From assembly GCF_003731765.1 (NCBI RefSeq), contig NZ_MOAL01000003.1:434001-498000 (forward strand): a DNA stretch of 64,000 nt, read 5' to 3'. The first letter of the stretch is position 1, and each line of letters begins with the position of its first letter. A program made the translations under genes and the position numbers. Below, in pieces: positions 18,306-27,205 of this stretch. The notes below the pieces were generated by a model, which saw only the letters and a list, made by a program, of their open reading frames with translations, was not told the DNA's origin and ran no database searches. The DNA comes from Pseudomonas chlororaphis. GTDB taxonomy: Bacteria > Pseudomonadota > Gammaproteobacteria > Pseudomonadales > Pseudomonadaceae.

Positions 18306-19190
18306 GTGATCAATCAGTGCCCAAGTATCTTGTTTGTCATCCCGTATTTCGGCCGTTGGCCCTTCTGGATGCCGTTTTTTCTCGAAAGTTGCCGACGCAA
18401 CCCGGACATTGACTGGTTGCTGTTCAGTGACTGTGGCACGCCGGATCACCTGCCGGACAACGTCACCATCGAGCCCATGAGCTTCAGCGACTACTGTCAA
18501 TTGGTATCCAGGCGCCTGGGTATTGATTTCGCGCCACGGGCCGCCTACAAGCTCTGTGATATCAAGCCTGCCCTCGGTCATATCCATGCCGATCGCCTGG
18601 AGGGCTATGACTTCTGGGCTTTTGGGGATATCGATCTGGTCTACGGCAATCTGCGGGAGTATTTCACAGCCGATCGCCTGGCCGGCTATGACTTGTTCTC
18701 CACCCATGAGCGGCGTGTCGCCGGGCACCTGTGCCTGATGCGCAACAGCGCCCGCAAGCGGGAGCTGTTCATGCAGATCAAGAATTGGAAGGAGCGCTTC
18801 ACCGATCAAGCGCATCATGCCTTGGATGAGGGCGCCTTCAGTCGGATTTTCCTTTGGCGCAAAAACCTCCCCAAGCCCCTGTTCAAACTGGTCGGCCAGT
18901 TCAACCCCTGGCGTCGACGCAGTGAGTTCACCGAGGCCTTCAGTACGCCGGGCGGGGTCATCAAGTGGCACGACGGCACTGATCGCTTCCCTTTGCGTTG
19001 GTATTGGAGAAACGGGCGGCTGACCAATGATCGTGATGGCGATCGGAGCTTTCCCTACTTTCATTTTGTGTGCTGGAAACGTAACGAATGGGCAGGTTTG
19101 CCGGAGCCGGCTCCGGAGCAGGTCAAAGCACTGGCAAGCGAGCCGTGCTGGGTCATTGATGCGACAGGTTTTCAGCGGGGAGAGTTATGA
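18306..19190 (+). CDS. DUF6625 family protein, possible glycosyltransferase
   Basis: 294 residues; GTG start 54 bases after the dnpA-like stop, giving MINQCPSILFVIPYFGRWPF, the usual DUF6625 opening. A hydrophobic strand followed by FWAFGDIDLVYGNL (around residue 106) provides a DxD motif typical of GT-A sugar transferases. CWKRNEWAG lies near the C-terminus. Flanked by dnpA-like and ssg-like genes; the stop overlaps the next ATG (ATGA). A role in adding a core or O-unit sugar is probable, but donor and acceptor are unknown. Confidence 0.72.
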   Translation: MINQCPSILFVIPYFGRWPFWMPFFLESCRRNPDIDWLLFSDCGTPDHLPDNVTIEPMSFSDYCQLVSRRLGIDFAPRAAYKLCDIKPALGHIHADRLEGYDFWAFGDIDLVYGNLREYFTADRLAGYDLFSTHERRVAGHLCLMRNSARKRELFMQIKNWKERFTDQAHHALDEGAFSRIFLWRKNLPKPLFKLVGQFNPWRRRSEFTEAFSTPGGVIKWHDGTDRFPLRWYWRNGRLTNDRDGDRSFPYFHFVCWKRNEWAGLPEPAPEQVKALASEPCWVIDATGFQRGEL

Positions 19191-20341
19191 GTCAGCGTTT
19201 CAAGGTCCTGCAGTTGCAGCCCGATTACAATGTCAAAGCCCATGATTTCGCTGACCTTGCCGAACAGATCGTCAAGGCCTTGCCTGCTCAGCGCTATGAA
19301 GTCACCGCCGCCTTCCTGCGCGGTCGTCCAGGGCCGAACGATCCGGTCAGCCGGGCCGATCACTCGGTGTATTTCGATTTTTCCGCCAAGTCCTTGAAGG
19401 GCATGCGGCTTCGCGCCATGTGGCGGTTGTACCAGTTTTGCCGCAAGGAACAGTTCGATGTGGTGATCTGCAATCGCTTCAAGCCAGTCAACATGCTGCT
19501 GCAACTCAACCGTTGGTTGAAGATTCCGCTGTGCATTGGCATCTCCCATGGTTTTGGCGAGTACGACCGCCTGTACCGGCGGCGTCAGACCCAGCGCATG
19601 ATCGATCACCACTGGCGGTTTGTCGGGGTGTCGCCGGCAGTGAAGCAGTATTTGCTGGATTGCGATTGCGGGTTCACCGACCAGAACACTTGGGCGATCA
19701 CCAATGCCATCGACATCGAGCAGGCAGAAGCCTTGCAGCACCCGCGTCAGCAGGCCCGAGAGTTGCTCGGCCTGGATGCGGATGCCCGCTTGATCGGCGC
19801 GCTTGGGCGCCTGGTGCCCGTCAAGGGGCACACCTATCTGTTGCAGGCGTTCGCCGCGCTCAAGGACAAGTACCCCCAGGCCCAGCTGGCAATCATGGGG
19901 GCCGGGCGTGAAGAGTCGAACCTGAGTCGCGAGATCGAGCGCCTGGGCCTGGGTGGGCGCGCCCATTTGCTTGGGTTCAAGGAGAACGCCCTGCAGTATG
20001 TGCGTGCGTTTGATCTATGGACCATGCCGTCCCTGGCCGAGGGCCTGGGCCTGGCGCTGCTTGAGGGCATGAGCGGTCATCTGCCGATCATCGCGTCCAA
20101 CGTGCCCGCCATGTTGCCGCTGATCCAGGGGGCCGGCGGCCTGGCGGTGGAGCCGGCCAACGTTCCGGCGTTGATCGAGGCCCTGGATCAGTACCTGCAA
20201 CTGTCCGACGAGGCGCTTCGGCTAAAGGGCGAGCGGGCCTACCGCTATTTGCAGGAACAGCACGATATTGACGTGTTTCGTCAGGAGTATTTGCAATTGA
20301 TCGACTCGGGATTGAGTCAGGCGGGTAAGGGAGCTTTATGA
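19187..20341 (+). CDS. ssg: GT4 glycosyltransferase, Ssg-like
   Basis: 384 residues, GT-B fold. The N-terminal domain has VICNRFKPVNMLLQLN. The donor domain starts LIGALGRLVPVKGHTYLLQAF near residue 205. EGLGLALLEGMSGHLPII carries the E-x7-E motif near 286. It occupies the place of PAO1 PA5001 (ssg), a surface-sugar glycosyltransferase whose loss affects LPS, motility and phage sensitivity in pseudomonads. The symbol rests on synteny and length. Translationally coupled at both ends by ATGA overlaps. Confidence 0.72.
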   Translation: MSQRFKVLQLQPDYNVKAHDFADLAEQIVKALPAQRYEVTAAFLRGRPGPNDPVSRADHSVYFDFSAKSLKGMRLRAMWRLYQFCRKEQFDVVICNRFKPVNMLLQLNRWLKIPLCIGISHGFGEYDRLYRRRQTQRMIDHHWRFVGVSPAVKQYLLDCDCGFTDQNTWAITNAIDIEQAEALQHPRQQARELLGLDADARLIGALGRLVPVKGHTYLLQAFAALKDKYPQAQLAIMGAGREESNLSREIERLGLGGRAHLLGFKENALQYVRAFDLWTMPSLAEGLGLALLEGMSGHLPIIASNVPAMLPLIQGAGGLAVEPANVPALIEALDQYLQLSDEALRLKGERAYRYLQEQHDIDVFRQEYLQLIDSGLSQAGKGAL

Positions 20342-21222
20342 AAGACCAGCAACCACTGGTGACGGTGATCATCGCTTCTTACAACCACGCGCCCTACATT
20401 GAGCAAAGTATTCTCAGTGTCTTGAACCAGACCTATTCGAACATCGAATTGCTGGTGGTTGATGACGGCTCCACCGACGACAGTGTCGAGCGTATCCGTG
20501 CCTTGCAGGCGCAGCACGCTTTTGATTTCCAGGTCCAGCAGAACCAGGGCCTGACCAATACCCTCAATGGCGCGATTGCCCGGGCCAAAGGCAGCTTGAT
20601 CGTGCCGTTCGGTTCTGACGACATCATGCTGCCGGAGCGCATCGCGGTTCAGGTCGAGTACCTGGACGGTAAGCCAGAAGTGGGCATCTGTGCAGGCAAC
20701 ATCGAACTGATCGACGCCAACGGCGAGCTGTTTCCGGAGAAACGCCAGCGTCGGGATGTGCCGTTCCGGCGTCTGGACTTCGATGACATGTTCATGGAGC
20801 GCAAGCCTTACCCGCCGGCTCCAACCCTGATGATCCGTCGCGAAGCGCTGGAAAAGGTCGGTGGCTTCGACCCGAATATCCGCCTCGAAGATTTGTTGAT
20901 CGAGTTGAAGATCACGCGTGCCGGTTATTTCATCGATGGTCTTAACGTGCTGATGGCGCGCTATCGCAAGCACGCCACCAACTCTTACAAGAACCACCGC
21001 TTCATGATCGACAACATCCTGCGCTCCTACGCGTTGTTCAGCGATCACCCGCGTTACGACGAGGTGCGCTACAAGTTCCTCAGTTCGATGTTCTTGAAAA
21101 CCGCCAATCGGGATCGTGTCCTGGCGCGTGAACTGTTGGCGCAGATCCCCCTCAAGGCGTGGAACAAGAAGACTTGGCGTGGGCTGGGGCGCTTGTATTT
21201 CTCTCCCTTGGAAAAAGACTGA
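20338..21222 (+). CDS. GT2 glycosyltransferase, WapR-like
   Basis: 294 residues with a classic GT-A family 2 start: VTVIIASYNHAPYIEQSI, then VVDDGSTDDSVE and the metal-binding FGSDDIMLP near residue 98. PAO1 PA5000 (wapR), in the same position, adds the alpha-1,3-rhamnose that accepts O-antigen. Orthology is likely but donor specificity cannot be read from sequence. Overlaps the ssg-like stop by 4 bases. The following acetyltransferase gene begins 16 bases downstream. Confidence 0.75.
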   Translation: MKDQQPLVTVIIASYNHAPYIEQSILSVLNQTYSNIELLVVDDGSTDDSVERIRALQAQHAFDFQVQQNQGLTNTLNGAIARAKGSLIVPFGSDDIMLPERIAVQVEYLDGKPEVGICAGNIELIDANGELFPEKRQRRDVPFRRLDFDDMFMERKPYPPAPTLMIRREALEKVGGFDPNIRLEDLLIELKITRAGYFIDGLNVLMARYRKHATNSYKNHRFMIDNILRSYALFSDHPRYDEVRYKFLSSMFLKTANRDRVLARELLAQIPLKAWNKKTWRGLGRLYFSPLEKD

Positions 21223-21238
21223 AGAGAGGCGTTGCGCG

Positions 21239-21862
21239 ATGGGCTGGATACAACGCTTTCTGGAGAAACGCGCCAAACGTGCGATCCGTAAGTTGCCGAA
21301 GATCGAGCGCGGCGTAGTGCGCTTCAAGCAGCGTTACCCCGGCTATGAGATAGGCCGGGGCAGCTATGGCTTGCCCCTGGTTCATGACTGGCAGGAAGGC
21401 TCTACCCTGCGTATTGGTGCCTACTGCTCGATTGCCGAGGGGGTGCAGATCTTCCTCGGAGGGCATCACCGCGCCGACTGGGTCACCACCTATCCGTTTC
21501 CCGCCATGGTGGCCCAGGCGTCTCACATCCAGGCCTTCAGCGGCACCCACGGTGATGTGACGGTGGGCAGCGATGTGTGGTTGTGTTCCAACTGCACCTT
21601 GTTATCCGGCGTGACCATTGGCCATGGTGCGATTGTCGCGGCGGGAGCCCTGGTCACCAAAGATGTCGCACCTTACGCGGTGGTCGGCGGCAATCCTGCG
21701 CGCTTCCTGCGTTGGCGCTTTCCCGAGGAGCAGCGCGAACAACTGCTCGCCAGTGCATGGTGGCAATGGCCGGAAGCCGAGTTGCATGGCTTGGGTGACA
21801 AGCTTTGCAGCACCGATATCGACGGCTTCCTGGCGTACGCGAGGCAGCGTTCACCGAGTTGA
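21239..21862 (+). CDS. Hexapeptide-repeat acetyltransferase (XAT/CatB type)
   Basis: 207 residues. The ATG at 21239 has a GAAGAGAGG ribosome site, so I prefer it to the longer frame that runs back into the GT2 gene. The left-handed beta-helix repeats are visible as IGAYCSIAEGVQIF, VTVGSDVWLCSNCTLLSGVTIGHG and IVAAGALVTKDVAPYAVVGGNPA. A loop GGHHRADWVTTYPF carries the catalytic-type His. Likely O-acetylates a sugar of the core or O-unit. In PAO1 I do not recall an acetyltransferase here, so it may be lineage-specific. Confidence 0.8.
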   Translation: MGWIQRFLEKRAKRAIRKLPKIERGVVRFKQRYPGYEIGRGSYGLPLVHDWQEGSTLRIGAYCSIAEGVQIFLGGHHRADWVTTYPFPAMVAQASHIQAFSGTHGDVTVGSDVWLCSNCTLLSGVTIGHGAIVAAGALVTKDVAPYAVVGGNPARFLRWRFPEEQREQLLASAWWQWPEAELHGLGDKLCSTDIDGFLAYARQRSPS

Positions 21863-21911
21863 GCGGCCGCCGCAGCGCTGGGCCGGCAATGGTTGCCGGC
21901 CCGGAGGGCGA

Positions 21912-23759
21912 TCAGTTATGGGTCAGGAGGATTTGCTGCTGTAAGCGCTTGGCCAAGGTAGACGATGCTGCTTCGCCATAGCCCTGCAGCAATGCCTCGA
22001 CATGCTCTTCGAACAGCCACGCACGATCTTCGGCATAACGTTGCATATGGCGCAGATTGCGCTGGCGCAGGGTCGCGGGCAGGGCCGACGGGTAGATGCG
22101 CAGGTCAGCGAGATCAATCAGGCCAAACTCACCGTTTTCCAGGACTAGTACGTTGGCCAGGTGCAGTGAGCGGAAGTACACCCCTTGTTCGTGCAACTGG
22201 CCCATGAAGCGACCAAAGCGCTTCATCAGGGCGTTGCGCGCTTCGGCGCTGTCTGTGGCTTGCAACTGCTGGCGCACGGTTTGGCCTGGAAGGGGCTGGT
22301 AGCGCACCGCGCCGCTGTTGTCCGGCAGTTGATACAGGCCGAGGATTTCAGGGGTCGTGATGCCCATGGCGGACAATTGCAGGCTGTTGACCGCGAAGCG
22401 CTCCGAGTAAGGGTTGAAGCCGCCGGAGGTGTACCAGGAGCGGCAACGGAAAATCTTCAGGAAGCTGCCGTCATCCAGGCGCAGTACTTTGGGGCCCAGG
22501 CCGTCTTCTTCAATCACATGGGCGTTGCGCGTCAGGGTATCCAGAGCCTGTGCCTGAAGCCTCTTTACCGGGGTCGCCAGCAAACGCTTGGCGCGCTGGT
22601 TGATGCTCAGGGCAATGATCAGGGCCAGGGGGATCCAGAGCAGGAACCAGTGCTCCTTGGGCCGCGACAGAATGCCCCCGCCTTCGGTCAGGCCTGCGCC
22701 GATACCAAACATCAGCCAGGTCGAGGCCAGGATCAGCAGGGGTTGCGCGCGCAGGCGCCAGCTATTGAGCAAGCTCCAGGCCTGCATCAAGAGCCAGAGC
22801 AGCAAACCTATCGCGCCGACGTAGTAAAGAACCCCAAGGGCGAAGTTGTGGGGCTCTTCGAAGGTGATGCCAAGGCTGCTCAATGGCAAGGCAAGCGTGG
22901 CTTGGTAGCCGTGGCCTATCCATGGGTGAGCGCTGATCTGGTTGAGTGCCAGTTGCCAGAGTTCGAAGCGGTACGAGCTGCCGCGTTCGATGAGCATGTG
23001 CGAGAGCGTGATCAGTATGGCGGTGCCCCCCACAAACATTGTCCCCAGCAAGATCAGCGAGCGACGGTTCCAGCAGATAAACGCCAGCCACAGTGCCGCT
23101 AGGGTCAAGGCGACCATGGGCGTCCTTGAGCCTGTTGCAATCACGGCGGCAAACATCACCACCAGTGCCGGAATGCTCAGCCACAGCAATTGGCGCCGCT
23201 GGCAGGTCATGCTGAGAAACAGCCAGTAGCTGCAGAAAAAGCCGAAGACGTGGGAGCTGAGCAGAGGGTTGTCAAACGCGCCGGCGCCGACCATCCGCGC
23301 ATGCTTGGGGTGCATGGCGAACCCGTACAGATTGAAGACCGATGCGGCGAGCGCCACGAGGGCCGCGGTGAAAATGATCGGATGAAGCACATCCCGGCGA
23401 TGGCGTACCAACAGGCAGCAACCCAGGAAGAGCATCAAGGTATGCAGGGGCGTCTTGATTTCGCTGAAGGCGTTATCTACGTCCGGGCTCCACGTCAGGC
23501 TGAGGGTCGCCCAGCCCAGGTAGAGCAAAACCAGCGTAAAGGCGGGTTCACGCCATAGCCCTTTGAGCTCGCTGGGCCGCAGGCACAGGGCAAGCAGTGT
23601 CGGAATGCTGAACAGTGCGTAATAGAGCTTGTGCAGCGAACCGCGCCCGGGCAGAAAGAACATGGAACACAGCAGCAGCAGATAACCCAGCGGCAGAATC
23701 CATAGGCAGATGAAATCGAAGATTCGATTGGACGTATCACGCAGAGCGCTGGATTGCAT
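21912..23759 (-). CDS. O-antigen ligase fused to a C-terminal kinase-like domain
   Basis: 615 residues from the ATG complement at 23757-23759. Residues 1-400 have about a dozen membrane helices and a large periplasmic loop with EPHNFALGVLYYVGAIG and RPKEHWFLLW, features of WaaL/Wzy_C ligases, which transfer undecaprenyl-linked O-antigen to lipid A-core. Residues about 410-615 form a small kinase-like domain: VLRLDDGSFLKIF, then YFRSLHLANVLV and FGLIDLADLRI. The catalytic loop has Ser where an Asp is expected. In PAO1 these are, as I recall, two genes (waaL and PA4998). Frame-open DNA upstream of the ATG is antisense to msbA. Confidence 0.85.
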   Translation of the reverse strand: MQSSALRDTSNRIFDFICLWILPLGYLLLLCSMFFLPGRGSLHKLYYALFSIPTLLALCLRPSELKGLWREPAFTLVLLYLGWATLSLTWSPDVDNAFSEIKTPLHTLMLFLGCCLLVRHRRDVLHPIIFTAALVALAASVFNLYGFAMHPKHARMVGAGAFDNPLLSSHVFGFFCSYWLFLSMTCQRRQLLWLSIPALVVMFAAVIATGSRTPMVALTLAALWLAFICWNRRSLILLGTMFVGGTAILITLSHMLIERGSSYRFELWQLALNQISAHPWIGHGYQATLALPLSSLGITFEEPHNFALGVLYYVGAIGLLLWLLMQAWSLLNSWRLRAQPLLILASTWLMFGIGAGLTEGGGILSRPKEHWFLLWIPLALIIALSINQRAKRLLATPVKRLQAQALDTLTRNAHVIEEDGLGPKVLRLDDGSFLKIFRCRSWYTSGGFNPYSERFAVNSLQLSAMGITTPEILGLYQLPDNSGAVRYQPLPGQTVRQQLQATDSAEARNALMKRFGRFMGQLHEQGVYFRSLHLANVLVLENGEFGLIDLADLRIYPSALPATLRQRNLRHMQRYAEDRAWLFEEHVEALLQGYGEAASSTLAKRLQQQILLTHN

Positions 23760-23915
23760 ACTTAGAGTTTCGTCCCAGAAATGAAGTCGGCCATGATAGC
23801 GGCTAAAGCCAAGGGTGTCGTTTGTCAGTTGCACAATCCGCGCCCCGACGGGATTGCCAGTGCGGCGGGGAAGCTGTGCTAAAGTCAGCGTCCTTTTTAG
23901 TGACGTTCGCGTGAT

Positions 23916-25721
23916 ATGACCGACTCCAGTCTCTCCGCAAGCCCATCGAGCTTGAAAATCTACTTCCGCCTGCTTGGCTATGTTCGGCCTTATATCGGCC
24001 TGTTCCTTATCAGCATCGTCGGCTTTCTGATCTTCGCCTCGACTCAGCCGATGCTCGGCTACATCCTCAAGTACTTTGTCGATGGCCTGTCCGACCCTCA
24101 AGCAGTGCTCTTTCCTTCGGTGCCCTACCTGCGCGACATGCAACTGTTGCAGGCCGTGCCGCTGCTGATTGTGTTGATTGCCGCCTGGCAGGGCCTGGGT
24201 TCCTACCTGGGTAACTACTTCCTGGCCAAGGTCTCCCTCGGCCTGGTGCATGACCTGCGGGTGCAGTTGTTCAACAACCTGTTGATCCTGCCCAACCGCT
24301 ACTTCGACAAGCACAACTCTGGCCACCTGATCTCGCGCATCACGTTCAACGTGACCATGGTCACGGGGGCGGCGACGGATGCGATCAAGGTCGTCATACG
24401 TGAGGGCATGACGGTGATCTTCCTGTTCGCTTCCCTGCTCTGGATGAATTGGCGCCTGACCCTGGTGATGATTGCCATCCTGCCGCTGATCGCAGTCATG
24501 GTCAGTACGGCGAGCAAGAAATTCCGCAAACAGAGCAAGAAGATTCAAGCCGCGATGGGTGATGTGACCCACGTGGCTTCGGAAACCATTCAAGGCTATC
24601 GCGTGGTGCGCAGCTTCGGCGGCGAGGTCTATGAGCAGAATCGCTTCCTCAAGGCCAGCCAGGGCAATACCGACAAGCAACTGCGCATGACCCGCACCGG
24701 GGCGATCTACACGCCGCTCCTGCAACTGGTGATCTACAGCGCCATGGCGGTGTTGATGTTCCTGGTGCTTTACCTGCGCGGCGATGCCTCGGCGGGGGAA
24801 ATGGTGGCCTACATCACCATGGCCGGTTTGCTGCCCAAGCCGATCCGTCAATTGTCGGAAGTCAGCTCGACCATTCAGAAAGGCGTTGCGGGTGCGGAAA
24901 GCATCTTCGAACAACTGGACGTCGAACCTGAGCTGGACAAGGGCACGGTCGAGCACGCCTCGGTCACTGGTCGCCTGGAAGTGCGCAACCTGAGCTTCAC
25001 CTACCCGGGTACGGAGCGGCAGGTGCTGGATGACATCAGCTTCTCGGTGGACCCGGGGAAAATGGTGGCGCTGGTCGGGCGCTCAGGGAGCGGCAAGTCG
25101 ACCCTGGCCAACCTGATCCCACGCTTCTATCACCACGACAAGGGCGAAATCCTGCTGGATGGCACGGAAATCGAGCAGTACCGGCTGCTGAACCTGCGCC
25201 GGCATATTGCCCAGGTGACTCAGAACGTCACCCTGTTCAGCGACACCGTGGCCAACAACATCGCCTACGGCGACCTGGCCGGTGCGCCGCGTGAAGACAT
25301 CGAGAAAGCCGCGGTGGATGCCTATGCCATGGACTTCATCGCCCAGTTGCCCGAGGGCCTGGACACCCAGGTCGGCGAGAACGGCGTGCTGTTGTCCGGT
25401 GGCCAGCGTCAGCGTCTGGCGATTGCCCGGGCGTTGTTGAAGAACGCGCCGTTGTTGATTCTCGACGAGGCCACCTCGGCCCTGGACACCGAGTCCGAGC
25501 GGCATATCCAGGCCGCCCTGGACAAGGTCATGAAGGGGCGTACCACCCTGGTCATTGCGCACCGTCTGTCGACTATCGAGAAGGCCGACCTGATCCTGGT
25601 CATGGATCAGGGGCGCATTGTCGAGCGTGGCACCCACAGTGAGCTGTTGGCGCAGAACGGCTACTACGCTCGTCTGCACGCCATGGGCCTTGAGGAACCG
25701 GTGCCCAACGGCATCGCCTGA
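23916..25721 (+). CDS. msbA: Lipid A-core flippase, ABC transporter
   Basis: Homodimeric inner-membrane exporter that flips lipid A-core to the periplasmic leaflet for WaaL. 601 residues. Six transmembrane helices occupy about 1-330. The nucleotide-binding domain has Walker A GRSGSGKST (about 388), signature LSGGQRQRLAIARAL (about 493) and Walker B LLILDEATSALD (about 513). Divergent from the ligase-kinase gene across 156 bases. The context of ligase on one side and hldE on the other matches the PAO1 msbA locus. Confidence 0.95.
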   Translation: MTDSSLSASPSSLKIYFRLLGYVRPYIGLFLISIVGFLIFASTQPMLGYILKYFVDGLSDPQAVLFPSVPYLRDMQLLQAVPLLIVLIAAWQGLGSYLGNYFLAKVSLGLVHDLRVQLFNNLLILPNRYFDKHNSGHLISRITFNVTMVTGAATDAIKVVIREGMTVIFLFASLLWMNWRLTLVMIAILPLIAVMVSTASKKFRKQSKKIQAAMGDVTHVASETIQGYRVVRSFGGEVYEQNRFLKASQGNTDKQLRMTRTGAIYTPLLQLVIYSAMAVLMFLVLYLRGDASAGEMVAYITMAGLLPKPIRQLSEVSSTIQKGVAGAESIFEQLDVEPELDKGTVEHASVTGRLEVRNLSFTYPGTERQVLDDISFSVDPGKMVALVGRSGSGKSTLANLIPRFYHHDKGEILLDGTEIEQYRLLNLRRHIAQVTQNVTLFSDTVANNIAYGDLAGAPREDIEKAAVDAYAMDFIAQLPEGLDTQVGENGVLLSGGQRQRLAIARALLKNAPLLILDEATSALDTESERHIQAALDKVMKGRTTLVIAHRLSTIEKADLILVMDQGRIVERGTHSELLAQNGYYARLHAMGLEEPVPNGIA

Positions 25722-25728
25722 TCCTCTG

Positions 25729-25749
25729 GGGGGAGGCCGAACCTCCCCC
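25729..25749 (+). terminator. Hairpin after msbA
   Basis: GGGGGAGG, loop CCGAA, CCTCCCCC, starting 8 bases after the msbA stop. Only TTG follows, so termination may be weak or Rho-assisted. The remaining bases to 25896 show no gene and no clear promoter. Confidence 0.5.
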
Positions 25750-25896
25750 TTGCTGGGTGCCTTGCCTCCGGGTTTGTAACCAGCCCCATACAGTCTTGAC
25801 CAAGCCTAAATAATTCCGCCCAACGCCCTTGTTATGGTTCCCGCCTGAATCTATTGAACAGATCGACGGGGCCATCCCCGTTGCGTGGGTGTTGGA

Positions 25897-26601
25897 ATGT
25901 TGCAACGTTATCTGTGGAAGTTATTACCCAAGTCCCAGCGCAGTTTCTTGCTCGGGCGCTTGTCTGTGGTGGACCGCCAGGTGGTGAACAAGGCGATGTC
26001 TGCCAATGTGCGCTTCCCCCAGGCCTTCTCCCGGCAATCATGCCTGTTCATCCATGTGCCCAAATGTGCCGGTAGCAGTGTCTGTGCAGCCCTGTTCGAC
26101 GGTTGGAGCCCCGGGCACCTGCCGTTGTACTGGTATGAGCAGCAGTTTCCCCGGGAGTTTTCCAGCAGCTTCAAGTTCGCCTTTGTGCGTGATCCGTTGG
26201 AGCGTGCCTATTCGGCCTACGCCTTTCTGCGGGGCAATCGACTCGGCAACCGCGATCAGGCGGCCCAGGCACTGGTCAGCCATTACCGGGATTTCGATGA
26301 CTTCGTCAGTCGCTGGCTGCGCCCGGAAAACATCCCGCGGCAGATGCACTTTGCTGCACAAAGTGACTTTCTCACTGACTCCCTTGGGCGCTTGTCCATG
26401 GACTTCATTGGCTATCAGGAACACCTGGAACGTGACTTTCACCTACTCTGCGATCACTTGGGCGTGACCTCGCAACTGCCTCGTCTGAATGTTTCCCAGC
26501 ACCGGCATGCCCAGCCAATCCGCGAGTTGTGCACGGTGCGCACCCGGCGCCTGGTGCGGCGAGTCTATGAGCGTGACTACGAGATGCTTGGCTATGAATG
26601 A
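25897..26601 (+). CDS. Family 2 sulfotransferase-like protein
   Basis: 234 residues from the ATG at 25897 (a GTG four codons earlier is possible). It matches the Sulfotransfer_2 pattern. The 5'-phosphosulfate-binding motif is IHVPKCAGSS near residue 50, and the 3'-phosphate-binding motif is FAFVRDPLERAYSAY near residue 92. The C-terminus YERDYEMLGYE is common in the family. It should transfer sulfate from PAPS to a carbohydrate hydroxyl. It overlaps the APS kinase gene by 8 bases, so the two are made together. Position between msbA and hldE suggests an LPS or other surface glycan acceptor, which is inference. Confidence 0.82.
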   Translation: MLQRYLWKLLPKSQRSFLLGRLSVVDRQVVNKAMSANVRFPQAFSRQSCLFIHVPKCAGSSVCAALFDGWSPGHLPLYWYEQQFPREFSSSFKFAFVRDPLERAYSAYAFLRGNRLGNRDQAAQALVSHYRDFDDFVSRWLRPENIPRQMHFAAQSDFLTDSLGRLSMDFIGYQEHLERDFHLLCDHLGVTSQLPRLNVSQHRHAQPIRELCTVRTRRLVRRVYERDYEMLGYE

Positions 26602-27205
26602 GCCTGCCTTCAGCACCCAGGAACAGCCGCAGATCCGTCCTTACACGCTGGCCCTTTCGTGTTCATCCCGGGCTGCCCTCAAGCACCAGAAACCCCGCTG
26701 CATCTGGTTGACCGGGCTCTCCGGTGCCGGCAAGTCGACCCTGGCCAATCAGTTGGAGTTGCGGTTGAACGAGCGGGGCCTGCACACCTTCCTGCTCGAT
26801 GGCGACAATGTGCGCAGCGGCTTGTGCAGTGACTTGGGCATGGGGCCAGAGGCGCGCAAGGAAAACATCCGGCGCATGGCGGAAGTGGCGCGGTTGATGG
26901 TGGACGCCGGGCTGTTGGTGATTGTCTCGGCGATCTCGCCGTTCCGCGCTGAACGTGACGCCGCCCGGGCCTTGTTCGGGCCTGATGAGTTTCTTGAGGT
27001 GTACATCAGCACGGCTTTCGAGACTTGTGCCCGGCGAGACCCCAAGGGGTTGTATCAGGCGGCCCTGGCAGGGCGAATCAAGGATTTCACCGGCCTGGAC
27101 AGCCCTTACGAAGCCCCGCAGAACCCCGAGTGTGAAATCGATACCGCCAGCGTCGGCCTGGCCCAGGCCACGGCGCGCTTGCTGGGCCTGTTGCTGGAGA
27201 AATGA
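26594..27205 (+). CDS. cysC: Adenylylsulfate (APS) kinase
   Basis: 203 residues from the ATG at 26594, inside the sulfotransferase stop region. P-loop GLSGAGKST near residue 38, then DGDNVRSGL, RMAEVARLM, AISPFRAERD and RRDPKGLY, all standard for CysC. Converts APS to PAPS, the sulfate donor. Length fits a stand-alone kinase rather than a CysNC fusion. Because assimilatory sulfate reduction in Pseudomonas mostly uses APS directly, a kinase coupled to a sulfotransferase points to dedicated PAPS supply for sulfation. Its first 20 residues are not conserved-looking. Confidence 0.9.
   Translation: MNEPAFSTQEQPQIRPYTLALSCSSRAALKHQKPRCIWLTGLSGAGKSTLANQLELRLNERGLHTFLLDGDNVRSGLCSDLGMGPEARKENIRRMAEVARLMVDAGLLVIVSAISPFRAERDAARALFGPDEFLEVYISTAFETCARRDPKGLYQAALAGRIKDFTGLDSPYEAPQNPECEIDTASVGLAQATARLLGLLLEK

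Noticed and set aside
23760..24956. N-terminal extension of the ligase-kinase gene into msbA
   Set aside because: The extra 399 codons are antisense to msbA; the membrane protein begins naturally at the ATG near 23759.
25897..27205. Foreign origin of the sulfotransferase-cysC pair
   Set aside because: GC content and codon use look similar to the neighbours by eye; no flanking repeats or integrase. Recent transfer is not supported, though older gain is possible.
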